A stretch of DNA of 64,000 nucleotides, from positions 62,001 through 126,000 of the forward strand of contig CAWACR010000010.1 in assembly GCA_963780675.1 (NCBI GenBank). The letters are read 5' to 3'. This stretch comes from JAHECE01 sp963780675 (GTDB lineage Bacteria > Actinomycetota > Actinomycetes > Actinomycetales > JAHECE01). A program made the position numbers and the translations under genes. The notes under the pieces were generated by a model. The model searched no databases. It was not told where the DNA came from and saw only the letters and a program-made list of their open reading frames with translations. This document shows positions 1 through 8,497 of this stretch, piece by piece (the first letter of the stretch is position 1; each line of letters begins with the position of its first letter).

Positions 1-492
1 CGTGCTGATCGCCGTGCCCACGTTGCCCACGGCCGGCGCGCGCAGGCCGGCCGCGGTGAGGATGGAGCTCAGCATCCCGACCGTCGTCGTCTTGCCGTTC
101 GTCCCGGTGAGGGTGAGCCAGGGCAGCCGGGACGGCGGGACGGCCTGGACCCGCCAGGCGAGCTCGACCTCGCTCCAGCACGCCACGCCGAGGGCCTGTG
201 CCCGGTGCAGCAGCGGCAGGTCCGGTCGCAGCCCCGGGCTGGCCACGACGATGTCGGGCAGGCCCCCCGGCTGCTCGAGCGCGGCCGAGGCGAGGGCCTC
301 GCCGTCGGGCTCGGCCCTGCGCTCGACACCCGCCGGCAGGTCCGCGTCCTCGACCACCTCGGGGTCGGCGTCGAGCGCGAGCACGTGCGCGCCGACGGCG
401 TGCAGCACGCGCGCGGCCGCGACGCCCGACGTACCGAGACCGGCGACGACGACTCGGGCGCCCTCGAGGGCCTCGCGGTCACGGGCGCTCAC
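1..492 (-). CDS. murD: UDP-N-acetylmuramoyl-L-alanine--D-glutamate ligase MurD (partial, N-terminal part)
   Basis: Cytoplasmic ligase adding D-glutamate to UDP-MurNAc-L-Ala in peptidoglycan precursor synthesis. Only about 164 N-terminal codons are present; the rest lies beyond the left edge. The translation begins VSARDREALEGARVVVAG, has a glycine-rich N-terminal nucleotide-fold segment, and near residue 140 the Mur-ligase ATP loop TGTNGKTTT. The GTG start overlaps the mraY stop as GTGA, so the two are translationally coupled. An alternative GTG just downstream opens another frame with no Mur signature and is rejected. Identity rests on the ATP loop plus the mraY-murD order of the dcw cluster. 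Confidence 0.93.
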   Translation of the reverse strand, partial: MSARDREALEGARVVVAGLGTSGVAAARVLHAVGAHVLALDADPEVVEDADLPAGVERRAEPDGEALASAALEQPGGLPDIVVASPGLRPDLPLLHRAQALGVACWSEVELAWRVQAVPPSRLPWLTLTGTNGKTTTVGMLSSILTAAGLRAPAVGNVGTAIST

Positions 493-1571
493 CCGACGAC
501 CCATTCGGCGTAGAAGATGCCCAGTCCGAGGGCGGCGCAGAGGCCGGCGATGATCCAGAACCGGATCACGATCGTGACCTCGCCCCAGCCGATGAGCTCG
601 AAGTGGTGGTGCAACGGCGCCATCTTGAACACCCGCTTACCGGTCATCTTGAAGTAGCCGATCTGGATGACGTCCGAGATGACGATCACCACGAACAGCC
701 CGCCGATGATCACCGCGAGGATCTCGGTGCGGGTGAGGATCGACATCCCCGCGAGCGCCCCGCCGAGAGCCAGCGAGCCCGTGTCGCCCATGAAGATCTT
801 CGCGGGCGAGGCGTTCCACCAGAGGAACCCGAACGTCGCGCCGGCGATCGCCGCCGTGACCATCGCCAGGTCACGCGGGTCCCGGACCTCGTAGCAGCTC
901 GGGCCGGCCGTCACGATGTTCTGGCAGTTCTGGTTGGACTGCCAGATCGCCACGAGGACGTAGGCCCCGAACACCGCCGTGCTCGCCCCGGTGGCGAGGC
1001 CGTCGAGCCCGTCGGTCAGGTTCACCGCGTTCGACCAGGCGGTGATGAGGAAGTTGGCCCAGATGACGAAGAGGAAGAGGCCGATCGTGGTGCCGGCGAA
1101 CGCGAGGTCGATCCCGGTGTCCCGGATGAAGGACACCTGCATGGAGGCCGGCGTGCGCAGCTGCTCGTTCGGGAACTGGAGGACGAGCACGGAGAACGCG
1201 ATGCCGACGACGCCCTGGCCCACGATCTTCCACCGCGCGCTCAGGCCGAGGGACCGCTGGCGGCTGATCTTGGTGAAGTCGTCGAGGAACCCGACGAGGC
1301 CGAGGCCCACCATGAGGAACAGCAGGAGGAGCCCGGAGGCCCGGGGCAGGCGCCCGGCGACGACGGTCGCTGCCGCGTAGCCGGCGAGCGTGGCACCGAT
1401 GATCACGACGCCGCCCATGGTGGGCGTGCCGCGCTTCGTGAAGTGCGCCGTCGGCCCGTCCTGGCGGATGAACTGCCCGTACTGGCGGCGGACGAGGAAG
1501 CGGATGAACAGGGGGGTGCAGAGGAGCGAGACGAGCATCGCGATCGAGCCCGCGACGACCACCGCGGTCAT
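489..1571 (-). CDS. mraY: Phospho-N-acetylmuramoyl-pentapeptide transferase MraY
   Basis: Integral membrane enzyme that transfers phospho-MurNAc-pentapeptide to undecaprenyl phosphate, giving lipid I. The 360-residue product has the usual family length and many hydrophobic segments. The metal/catalytic signature DDF is near residues 97-99, NLTDGLDGLA lies in the middle, and the MraY histidine loop HHHFE is near residue 318. The ATG start overlaps the murF stop (ATGA) and its own stop overlaps the murD GTG, so it sits in a tightly coupled dcw operon. Nothing in the protein looks unusual. Confidence 0.97.
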   Translation of the reverse strand: MTAVVVAGSIAMLVSLLCTPLFIRFLVRRQYGQFIRQDGPTAHFTKRGTPTMGGVVIIGATLAGYAAATVVAGRLPRASGLLLLFLMVGLGLVGFLDDFTKISRQRSLGLSARWKIVGQGVVGIAFSVLVLQFPNEQLRTPASMQVSFIRDTGIDLAFAGTTIGLFLFVIWANFLITAWSNAVNLTDGLDGLATGASTAVFGAYVLVAIWQSNQNCQNIVTAGPSCYEVRDPRDLAMVTAAIAGATFGFLWWNASPAKIFMGDTGSLALGGALAGMSILTRTEILAVIIGGLFVVIVISDVIQIGYFKMTGKRVFKMAPLHHHFELIGWGEVTIVIRFWIIAGLCAALGLGIFYAEWVVG

Positions 1572-3010
1572 GCGGACGGCTCCTCGCCCGACGCACCCTC
1601 CGCCGGATCCCCGACCACTGCGCCGGCGCCGAGGACGTCGCCCAGCTTCCAGAGGCCGGACCCGTGGGACGACTTCACGAGGACGACGTCGCCCTCCTGG
1701 AGGTCGGCCGCCAGGAGCTCCGCCGCTTCCTCGACGGTGCCGACCTGGAGCACCTCGGCCTCGCGCAGGCCCTCGTCCCGCGCCCCGTGGCGGATGGGGG
1801 TCGCGCCCTCACCGACGACGACGAGGCGGTCGATGTCGAGGTGCACGGCCAGACGGCCGATCTCCGCGTGCGCCGCCGCGCTCTCCTCCCCCAGCTCGAG
1901 CATCTCCCCCAGGACCGCGATGCTGCGGCGGTCCGCACCCGCCATGGCGGCGAGCGCGACGAGCGCCGCGCGCGTGGAGTCGGGATTGGCGTTGTAGGCG
2001 TCATCGATGATCGTCACGCCGTCCGCCCGCTCGACGACCTGCATGCGGTGCGGACTGATCGCTCGGGCGCTCCCCAGCGCGGACGAGACGTCCGCTGCCG
2101 GGATCCCCAGCGCGATCGCCGCAGCCGCGACCGCGAGGGCGTTCGAGACGTGGTGCTCGCCGACCACGAGGAGGGCGACCGGATGGCGCTCGCCGTCGTG
2201 GTGCAGCTCGAACCGCGCCCGACCGCCGGGGTCCAGGGCGACGTCGACCGCGCGCACGTCCGCACCCGACCCCGCCCCGAAGAACACGACGTCCGAGGGC
2301 GCGACCTCGGCCATCGCGGCCACGCGGGCGTCGTCGGCGTTGAGGACGGCGGTCCCGCTCGGGACGAGCCCCGCGACGATCTCCGCCTTGGCCTGCGCGA
2401 CCGCCTCGATGCCGCCGAACTCCCCGAGGTGGGCGTGACCCACCATCAGGACGACCGCGACGTCGAGCGGAGCGATGCGGGTGAGGTAGTCGATGTGCCC
2501 GATGCCGCTGGCCCCCATCTCGAGGACGAGGTACCGGGTGGTCGCCTCGGACCGCAGCACGGTGAGGGGCAGACCGATCTCGTTGTTGAAGGACTCCACC
2601 GGGAACACGGTGGGCGCATGCGCGGACAGGACCTGGCCCAGCAGGTCCTTCGTGGACGTCTTCCCGACCGACCCGGTGATCCCGACGACCAGGAGCTCGC
2701 CCCCCGCGCGCAGGCGGGCCAAGACGGCACGTGCGAGCTCGCCGAGGGCGACGACCGTGTCCTCGACGAGGACGTGCGGCCCGTCGACGGGCCGGGACAC
2801 GAGGGCGAGCGTGGCGCCCCCGCCGAACGCCGCGCCGGCGAAGTCGTGCCCGTCCGAGGTCTCACCCGCGACCGCGACGAAGAGCGAGCCCGGCACCGCC
2901 AGGCGCGAGTCGACGACGGCGTCGGCGGTGACGAGGGCCCCTGGCGACGTGCCGACGCCGACGGTGCCGCCCGCCGCCTCGGCGACCTCCGCCGCGGTGA
3001 GCGGGATCAC
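1568..3010 (-). CDS. murF: UDP-N-acetylmuramoyl-tripeptide--D-alanyl-D-alanine ligase MurF
   Basis: Cytoplasmic Mur ligase that adds D-Ala-D-Ala to the UDP-MurNAc-tripeptide, the last soluble precursor step. The product has 480 residues. An N-terminal substrate domain (about 1-100) is followed by the ATP loop GITGSVGKTST (110-120), the central Mur ligase domain and a C-terminal domain containing DDAYNANPDS. The GTG start overlaps the murE TGA (GTGA) and the stop overlaps the mraY ATG, so it lies between murE and mraY in the same coupled transcript. Confidence 0.96.
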   Translation of the reverse strand: MIPLTAAEVAEAAGGTVGVGTSPGALVTADAVVDSRLAVPGSLFVAVAGETSDGHDFAGAAFGGGATLALVSRPVDGPHVLVEDTVVALGELARAVLARLRAGGELLVVGITGSVGKTSTKDLLGQVLSAHAPTVFPVESFNNEIGLPLTVLRSEATTRYLVLEMGASGIGHIDYLTRIAPLDVAVVLMVGHAHLGEFGGIEAVAQAKAEIVAGLVPSGTAVLNADDARVAAMAEVAPSDVVFFGAGSGADVRAVDVALDPGGRARFELHHDGERHPVALLVVGEHHVSNALAVAAAAIALGIPAADVSSALGSARAISPHRMQVVERADGVTIIDDAYNANPDSTRAALVALAAMAGADRRSIAVLGEMLELGEESAAAHAEIGRLAVHLDIDRLVVVGEGATPIRHGARDEGLREAEVLQVGTVEEAAELLAADLQEGDVVLVKSSHGSGLWKLGDVLGAGAVVGDPAEGASGEEPSA

Positions 3011-4608
3011 GGCCGACCCCAGCGCTCGGCAAGGGCGTCGCGCAGGGCGGGACGGTCGTTGTACCGGTAGAACACGCCTGCGATCTCCTGGGTCGGTTCG
3101 TGGCCCTTGCCCGTCACGATGATCGTGTCGGCCTCCTCCGCGATCTCGACGGCGCGCCGCAGGGCGTCGACGCGGCTCTCCGCCTCCTGGACGCCCGCGA
3201 GACCCTCGCCGCGCACCTCGCGGACGCCGTCGAGGATGGCGGCCCGGATGGTCGCGGGGTCCTCCGACCGGGGGTTCTCGTCGGTCACGACGACGACGTC
3301 GGCCAGGCGGGCCGCGATGGCCCCCATGATCGGGCGTTTGCCCTGGTCACGGTCGCCGTCCGAGCCGAAGACGAGGATGATCCGGCCCGGGGTGATCGGG
3401 CGCACCGCGTCCAGCGCCAGCTCCAGGGCGTCCGGGGTGTGCGCATAGTCGACGATCGCGAGAGGTCGGCCCTCGCCTCGTTCGCCGACGCGCTCCATGC
3501 GCCCCGGAACCCCCGTCATCCCGGCGACGGCGTCGATCGCGGCCGCCAGCGGGACGCCCGCACGGACCGACATCACGATCGCGAGGGCGGCGTTGGAGAC
3601 GTTGACCCTCCCCGGGATGGGGCACGACGCCTGGTGCGCGGCGCCGTCGGGCCCGGTGAGGGTGAACGTGCTCGCCACGCCGTCGAGGCCGACCCGGACG
3701 TCGGAGACCACCCAGTCGGCCTCGGCGTCACCGTCCCGGGTACGCACGCGGTCGACCGGGATGGCCGCCTCGGCCGCGAGGCGCACCGTCCACTCGTCGT
3801 CGACGCAGACGACGCCGCGTCGCGCACGCTCCGGCGTGAAGAGGAGGGCCTTGTCGCGGTAGTAGCCGGCCATGTCGCCGTGGAAGTCGAGGTGGTCCCG
3901 GGTGAGGTTGGTGAAGCCGGCCACGTCCACGGTGAGGCCCTCGACCCGGTGCAGGGCCAGGGCGTGGGAGGACACCTCGAGCGACACGGCGCCGACGCCG
4001 CGCTCCACGGCCAGCGCGAGGAGCCGGTGCAGCACCGGCGCCTCCACCGTCGTCCGCGGGCTCTCCACCGTGAGGTCACCGATGCGCAGCTCCACGGTCC
4101 CGAGCACCGCCGTGGCGGCGTGCCGGGTGCGCAGGGCTGCGTCGACGAGGTAGCTGGTGGTGGTCTTGCCGTTGGTCCCCGTGACGCCGGCGACCACCAG
4201 CTTCTCGGCCGGCCGGCCGTACACGATCGCCGCGAGCGGCCCGACGACGGCGCGCGGGTCGTCCGCGAGGAGGACCGGCACCTCGGCGAACCCCGGGGTG
4301 AGGGCGAGCTCCTCGCGCAGGATCGCCGCGCCGTCGACGTCGGTCAGGACGGCGACGGCTCCCGCCGCGATCGCGGCCGGCGCGTGCCGCGCACCGTGAA
4401 CGCGGGCCCCGGGAACGGCGGCGAACAGCTCCCCGGGCGCGACGTCGTCGCTGGCCATGGTCACGCCGGTGACGGCGACCGCCGACGCCGCGGCCACGTC
4501 GAGGGCTGCTCCGAGGGGCGCCACGGTCAGGCCGAGGTCCTCGGCCAGGGCGCCGATCCGGACCGCCTCGGTCCGGGCCGGTCGCAGCAGTGCGAGCGGA
4601 GTCGTCAC
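3007..4608 (-). CDS. murE: UDP-N-acetylmuramyl-tripeptide synthetase MurE
   Basis: Adds the third (diamino) residue of the peptidoglycan stem peptide. The product has 533 residues with the ATP loop VTGTNGKTTT (142-151) and a C-terminal VTGKGHEP. The residue-specificity motif reads D-ENPR-SEDP at about 443-451. Meso-diaminopimelate enzymes usually have DNPR, so the first position is Glu here. The GTG start follows TAGGTT by 8 nt, which looks like a leaderless promoter inside the cluster, and a 54-nt gap separates it from ftsI, the only real break in this coupled block. The identity is secure; the amino acid it adds (diaminopimelate, ornithine or lysine) cannot be fixed from sequence. Confidence 0.95.
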   Translation of the reverse strand: MTTPLALLRPARTEAVRIGALAEDLGLTVAPLGAALDVAAASAVAVTGVTMASDDVAPGELFAAVPGARVHGARHAPAAIAAGAVAVLTDVDGAAILREELALTPGFAEVPVLLADDPRAVVGPLAAIVYGRPAEKLVVAGVTGTNGKTTTSYLVDAALRTRHAATAVLGTVELRIGDLTVESPRTTVEAPVLHRLLALAVERGVGAVSLEVSSHALALHRVEGLTVDVAGFTNLTRDHLDFHGDMAGYYRDKALLFTPERARRGVVCVDDEWTVRLAAEAAIPVDRVRTRDGDAEADWVVSDVRVGLDGVASTFTLTGPDGAAHQASCPIPGRVNVSNAALAIVMSVRAGVPLAAAIDAVAGMTGVPGRMERVGERGEGRPLAIVDYAHTPDALELALDAVRPITPGRIILVFGSDGDRDQGKRPIMGAIAARLADVVVVTDENPRSEDPATIRAAILDGVREVRGEGLAGVQEAESRVDALRRAVEIAEEADTIIVTGKGHEPTQEIAGVFYRYNDRPALRDALAERWGRP

Positions 4609-4616
4609 GTCGTCAG

Positions 4617-4622
4617 AACCTA
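4617..4622 (-). promoter_or_regulatory. Putative leaderless -10 of murE (TAGGTT)
   Basis: TAGGTT lies 8 nt before the murE GTG, in the 54-nt gap after ftsI. It would give murE a secondary promoter inside the dcw cluster. No clear -35 box was recognised. Confidence 0.4.
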
Positions 4623-4662
4623 CCTCGTCGCACCCTCGTGCGGTCCGTTCGGGCGATGGAGA

Positions 4663-6441
4663 TCACTCGGCCGTCGGCGCGTCGGCCGGGGCGAGCGGGT
4701 AGAGCTCGGGAGCCGTCGCGCTCGGGGCCACACCGAGCGTCTCGAGCGCGAACGAGGCGACGTCGTGGAACACGGGCGCCGCGATGGTGCCGCCGAAGAA
4801 GCCGCTCGTGGGCTTGTAGATGACCACTCCGACCGCGATGCGCGGGGCCTCCGCGGGGACGACACCGACGAACGAGGCGGTCGTCGCCGACAGGCCGCCG
4901 GCGCCGTCGGCGGTCTGGGCCGTGCCGGTCTTCCCTGCGACGCGGTACCCGCTGATCGCCGCACGCTTGCCGGTGCCGTCGTCGACGACGCTCTCCAGCA
5001 TGCGGATCATCTGCGACGACGTCTCGCCGCTGACCACCTGGGTGAGCTGCGGCGCCTCGACCGGGTGGAAGGTGCCGTCGGCGTCGGTGAAGCCGTCCAC
5101 GAGGCGCGGTGCGACGTGGACGCCTGCGTTGGCCAGGGTGGCGAGCACGCCCGTGTTCTGCACGAGGTTGACCGCCAGTCCCTGGCCGAACATGGTGGTG
5201 TAGCGCATGCGTCCGTCCCACTCCTCGGGCGGGTGCACGATGCCGGCCGTCTCTCCGGGCAGGCCGAGGTTGGTCGTGGAGCCCAGCCCGAAGCGACGGA
5301 AGTAGTCGTACCGGGTCTGGTCCGACATCAGCTGGCCGATCTGCACGGTCCCCGTGTTCGAGGACTCCGCGAGCAGTCCGGCGGTCGTCATCAGCTCGGT
5401 CTCGTGCGGCGTGTGGTCGGTGATGACCTGGCCGTTCTCGGTCGTGTACCGGTACGGGATCTCGAAGACCGTCGTCGGCGTGACGAGGCCTTCCTCGATC
5501 GCGGAGGCCACGGTGGCGATCTTCCCCGTGGAGCCGGGCTCGTAGACGTTCTGCACCGCGCGGCTGCCCCGGGCGTCGTCGGGGCTCGACGTCGGATCGT
5601 TCGGGTCGACGGCGTCGGAGTCCGCGAGCGCGAGGATGCGACCCGTGCCGACCTCCTCGACCAGGACCGCGCCCCACGCCGCGCCGTACCGGTCGACGGC
5701 GTCGTCGATCACCTGCTGTGCCGTCCACTGCAGGTCGCGGACGATCGTGAGGTGGACCGTCTGCCCGGGGACCGCGTCGGTCGTCGACTGCTCACCCGTG
5801 GGGATGACCTGCCCGGACCCGTTGCCGATCTCGACGGTCTGCTCACCGGGCGTGCCCTTGAGGTGGCTCTGCAGCGTGAGCTCGAGGCCGGCGAGCCCCA
5901 CGCCGTCGGTGTTGACGAAGCCGAGGATGTTGCCGGCGGTCGTGGCGTTCGGGTAGACGCGCTGGCTCTTCCGCTCCGCCGTGATGCCGTTGATCTGCAG
6001 CTCACGGACCTGCTGCCAGATCTCGGGTGTGGCCCGGCGGACCAGCCGCAGGTATCCGTTGTCCCCGACGAGCGTCGCGCCGAGCTCGTTGACGTCGGCC
6101 CCGAGGATGGGCGCGAGCCGCCTCGCGGCCGCGACGGCGCCGTAGGAGGGCTCTTCGCCCTCGGGCGCGTCGACGTAGTCGGGGATCTGCCGCTGGTCGA
6201 CGATGATGTCGAAGGAGACGACGGAGGTGGCCAGCACGACCCCGGAGGAGTCGACGATCTCGCCCCGGGTCGCGTCGATGACGGTCGTGTGGAGCCTCTG
6301 GGCCAGGGCGTCGCGGGCGAGCGTGGGGCCCTCGATGCCCTGCACGTACGCGAGCCGGACCCCGTACACGCAGAGCACGGCGAGGACGACGCCGAGGATC
6401 ACGCTGTGCCGGCGGTCGGGCCGGGCCCGGGTCGCGCTCAT
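4663..6441 (-). CDS. ftsI: Division-specific peptidoglycan transpeptidase FtsI (PBP3, class B PBP)
   Basis: Septal DD-transpeptidase of the divisome. One N-terminal membrane anchor (about 13-33) precedes the PBP dimerisation domain and the transpeptidase domain. The three penicillin-binding motifs are intact: STGK (304-307), SSN (360-362) and KTG (504-506). At 592 residues it is typical for an actinobacterial FtsI, and no C-terminal PASTA repeats are seen. The ATG overlaps the stop of the small upstream gene (ATGA), which fits FtsL, its divisome partner. Confidence 0.96.
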   Translation of the reverse strand: MSATRARPDRRHSVILGVVLAVLCVYGVRLAYVQGIEGPTLARDALAQRLHTTVIDATRGEIVDSSGVVLATSVVSFDIIVDQRQIPDYVDAPEGEEPSYGAVAAARRLAPILGADVNELGATLVGDNGYLRLVRRATPEIWQQVRELQINGITAERKSQRVYPNATTAGNILGFVNTDGVGLAGLELTLQSHLKGTPGEQTVEIGNGSGQVIPTGEQSTTDAVPGQTVHLTIVRDLQWTAQQVIDDAVDRYGAAWGAVLVEEVGTGRILALADSDAVDPNDPTSSPDDARGSRAVQNVYEPGSTGKIATVASAIEEGLVTPTTVFEIPYRYTTENGQVITDHTPHETELMTTAGLLAESSNTGTVQIGQLMSDQTRYDYFRRFGLGSTTNLGLPGETAGIVHPPEEWDGRMRYTTMFGQGLAVNLVQNTGVLATLANAGVHVAPRLVDGFTDADGTFHPVEAPQLTQVVSGETSSQMIRMLESVVDDGTGKRAAISGYRVAGKTGTAQTADGAGGLSATTASFVGVVPAEAPRIAVGVVIYKPTSGFFGGTIAAPVFHDVASFALETLGVAPSATAPELYPLAPADAPTAE

Positions 6442-6854
6442 TCCGCAGCCGTCGCCGGGACCGACTCACCGATGATGACGCCGTCCGACAGACGGAGGAA
6501 CGCCGGTGCGGGGGCCGGGACCATGCCGAGCGCCCGCGCCCGCCGGGCCAACGACTCGGGCGAGCCCGCCACCTCGAGCTGCTGCGTGAGGTCCTGCTGC
6601 TGCTCGGTCAGCTGCGCGAGCTCCACCTGACGGTCCCGGATCGCGTAGGAGGTCTGCGCCATCGTGACGTTGAGGAGCAGTGCGCCCAGCAGGGCGCCGG
6701 CCAGGATCGAGACGCAGAGGACGATGAACGGCACCCTGGCGCGGGGTCGGGACGGTGCGCGGACGATCCGGAGCCGGGGCAGCTGCGAGGTGGCGGCGCG
6801 GCGGACGTCGGTCGCCCTGGTGCGCGCGGGCGCGCGCAGCGGCATGGTGCTCAC
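6438..6854 (-). CDS. ftsL: Cell division protein FtsL-like (small bitopic membrane protein)
   Basis: Small bitopic protein expected in the FtsL/FtsB/FtsQ divisome complex. It has about 138 residues: a basic N-terminal cytoplasmic part, one membrane segment (about 41-63, VPFIVLCVSILAGALLGALL), then a polar Gln-rich stretch (VELAQLTEQQQDLTQQLEV) suited to a coiled coil. The GTG start is chosen because it overlaps the rsmH TGA as GTGA; upstream extensions in this frame overlap rsmH. The family diverges strongly in sequence, so the call relies on topology and position between rsmH and ftsI. Confidence 0.85.
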   Translation of the reverse strand: MSTMPLRAPARTRATDVRRAATSQLPRLRIVRAPSRPRARVPFIVLCVSILAGALLGALLLNVTMAQTSYAIRDRQVELAQLTEQQQDLTQQLEVAGSPESLARRARALGMVPAPAPAFLRLSDGVIIGESVPATAAE

Positions 6855-7852
6855 CAGGTCACCACCCGACGGCTCTGCGGGGTCTCCTTGATCCGCTCGG
6901 CGGCGCGGAGCCGCACCGACGCGGATCTCGGGTTGGCGGCCCGCTCCGCCTCGTCGGCCTCCTCGGCCCCGCGGACGAGGAGACGGAGGTAGGGCTCGTC
7001 CTCCTCGCGCACGACCGGGATGCCGGGCGGCGTGCTCGCCGTCGCGCCGGCGGCGAGCGCCCGCTTGACGACGCGGTCCTCGAGGGAGTGGTAGGCCTCC
7101 ACCACGATGCGCCCGCCGACGGCGAGGGCGTCGACGGCGCGGGGCACCGCGCGCTCGAGGACGTCGATCTCGGAGTTCACCGCGATGCGCAGTGCCTGGA
7201 AGGTCCGCTTCGCCGGGTTGCCGCCGGTGCGGCGGGCCGCGGCCGGGACACTGGCGCGGACGATCTCCACGAGCTCGGAGCTGCGGGTCACGGGCGCCTG
7301 CTCCCGCCTGCGCACGATCGCGGCGGCGATGCGCCCCGCGAACTTCTCTTCGCCGTACTGCCACAGGATGGTCCGGATCTCCGCCTCATCGGCGTCGGCG
7401 AGGAGGTCCGCGGCCGTTCGGCCGCGTGAGGGGTCCATCCGCATGTCGAGCGGGGCGTCCTGGGAGTAGGCGAAGCCGCGGGACGGCTCGTCGAGCTGCA
7501 GCGAGGACACGCCGAGGTCGAAGAGCACGGCCTGCACCCGGGCGCCGGACCCCAGCGCGTCGTCGAGGACGTCGCGGATCTCGTCGTAGACGGCGTGCAC
7601 CCCGGTGAACCGCCGGCCGAAGGGCGCGAGCCTGTCCGAGGCGAGCGCGAGGGCCTGCGGGTCCCGGTCGATCCCGATCACCCGCGCGTGCGGGCACGCG
7701 GCGAGCACCAGCTCGGAGTGCCCGCCCATGCCGAGGGTGGCGTCGACCATCACGCACCCCGGAGCGGTGAGCGCCGGCTCGAGGAGCTCGAGGCAGCGCG
7801 CAGCCAGCACCGGCCGGTGCAGCTCTGCGGCGTCGACGGAGCGCACACGCAT
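6851..7852 (-). CDS. rsmH: 16S rRNA (cytosine(1402)-N4)-methyltransferase RsmH (MraW)
   Basis: SAM-dependent methyltransferase modifying C1402 in the decoding centre of 16S rRNA. The product has 333 residues. The SAM-binding motif DATLGMGGHS is near residue 37, preceded by the family start HRPVLA; FDLGVSS and GRIVVEAYHSLEDR follow. A GAGAGGAG ribosome site precedes the ATG. It lies between mraZ (151 nt upstream) and ftsL (4-nt overlap), the standard dcw position. Confidence 0.96.
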   Translation of the reverse strand: MRVRSVDAAELHRPVLAARCLELLEPALTAPGCVMVDATLGMGGHSELVLAACPHARVIGIDRDPQALALASDRLAPFGRRFTGVHAVYDEIRDVLDDALGSGARVQAVLFDLGVSSLQLDEPSRGFAYSQDAPLDMRMDPSRGRTAADLLADADEAEIRTILWQYGEEKFAGRIAAAIVRRREQAPVTRSSELVEIVRASVPAAARRTGGNPAKRTFQALRIAVNSEIDVLERAVPRAVDALAVGGRIVVEAYHSLEDRVVKRALAAGATASTPPGIPVVREEDEPYLRLLVRGAEEADEAERAANPRSASVRLRAAERIKETPQSRRVVTW

Positions 7853-7864
7853 CTCCTCTCATGG

Positions 7865-7895
7865 CTGGTCAGGTGGCCTGCGCCCGCCTGACCAG
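7865..7895. other. Hairpin between mraZ and rsmH
   Basis: CTGGTCAGG (7865-7873) is mirrored by CCTGACCAG (7887-7895) around a 13-nt loop, in the 151-nt gap between mraZ and rsmH. It has no T tract. It could attenuate transcription or stabilise the rsmH message; this is unproven. Confidence 0.4.
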
Positions 7896-8003
7896 GACTC
7901 CCTCCGCCTGCTCTGGCGCCGGGGAAGTGCGTCAGAGTCGCGGTGAGAGACCTCGTCCTGCGGGCGGAAGGGGTCGTCGGGGTGGCGGCCGGGAGGACCC
8001 GGC

Positions 8004-8435
8004 TCAGAAGAGGCCGGGGATCACCTCCTCGGCCGTCTCGGCGAAGGCCGGCTCGGCATCTGTCAGGTAGGCGTCCCACGCGGCGGCGTCCCAGATCTCC
8101 ACGCGGGCTCCGGAGCCGGTGACGGTGAGTTCGCGATCGAGGCCGGCGTAGGTGCGCAGGACCGGGGGGATGGTGATCCTTCCCTGCTTGTCGGGTACCT
8201 CGTCGACCGCGCCGGAGAGCAGGACTCGCTGGTAGTCACGCGCCTGCTTGCTGGTCACGGGGGCCTGGCGCAGCGCCTCGTAGATGCGCTCGAACTCGCG
8301 CATCGGGAAGGCGTAGAGGCAACGTTCCTGGCCTTTCGTCAGGACGAGCCCGGCGCTGAGCTCCTCGCGGAACTTCGCCGGGAGGATCAGCCGCCCCTTC
8401 TCGTCGAGGCGAGGCGAGTAGGTCCCGAGAAACAC
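8004..8435 (-). CDS. mraZ: Transcriptional regulator MraZ
   Basis: First gene of the dcw cluster and its autorepressor. The product has 143 residues with two SpoVT/AbrB-like DNA-binding repeats, DEKGRLILPAKFR near the N terminus and DKQGRITIPPVLR in the middle. The GTG start at 8435 is preferred over an upstream in-frame ATG because GGAGGAGG stands just before it and the protein then begins VFLGTYSPRLDEKGR, as family members do. A promoter with three MraZ half-boxes lies immediately upstream. Confidence 0.95.
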   Translation of the reverse strand: MFLGTYSPRLDEKGRLILPAKFREELSAGLVLTKGQERCLYAFPMREFERIYEALRQAPVTSKQARDYQRVLLSGAVDEVPDKQGRITIPPVLRTYAGLDRELTVTGSGARVEIWDAAAWDAYLTDAEPAFAETAEEVIPGLF

Positions 8436-8465
8436 GACCCACCTCCTCCCCGCCCCACCAAGTGC

Positions 8466-8497
8466 CCCCACATTACTCCACTTCGCTCCACCGTCAA
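8466..8497 (-). promoter_or_regulatory. mraZ promoter with three-copy MraZ box
   Basis: Reading the minus strand, TTGACG (8497-8492) and TAATGT (8475-8470) are spaced 16 nt and form a good promoter. Within and over it are GTGGAG, GTGGAG and GTGGGG at 8491-8486, 8481-8476 and 8471-8466, each separated by 4 nt (exact 10-bp period). MraZ is known to bind three TGGG-type repeats with one-turn spacing in its own promoter, so this is its likely operator. Confidence 0.82.

Noticed and set aside
3100..6630. Long plus-strand open frame of 1176 codons over murE and ftsI
   Set aside because: It is Gly/Arg/Asp/Val-rich with no domain signature, and lies antisense to well-supported dcw genes. High-GC codon bias creates long open antisense frames.
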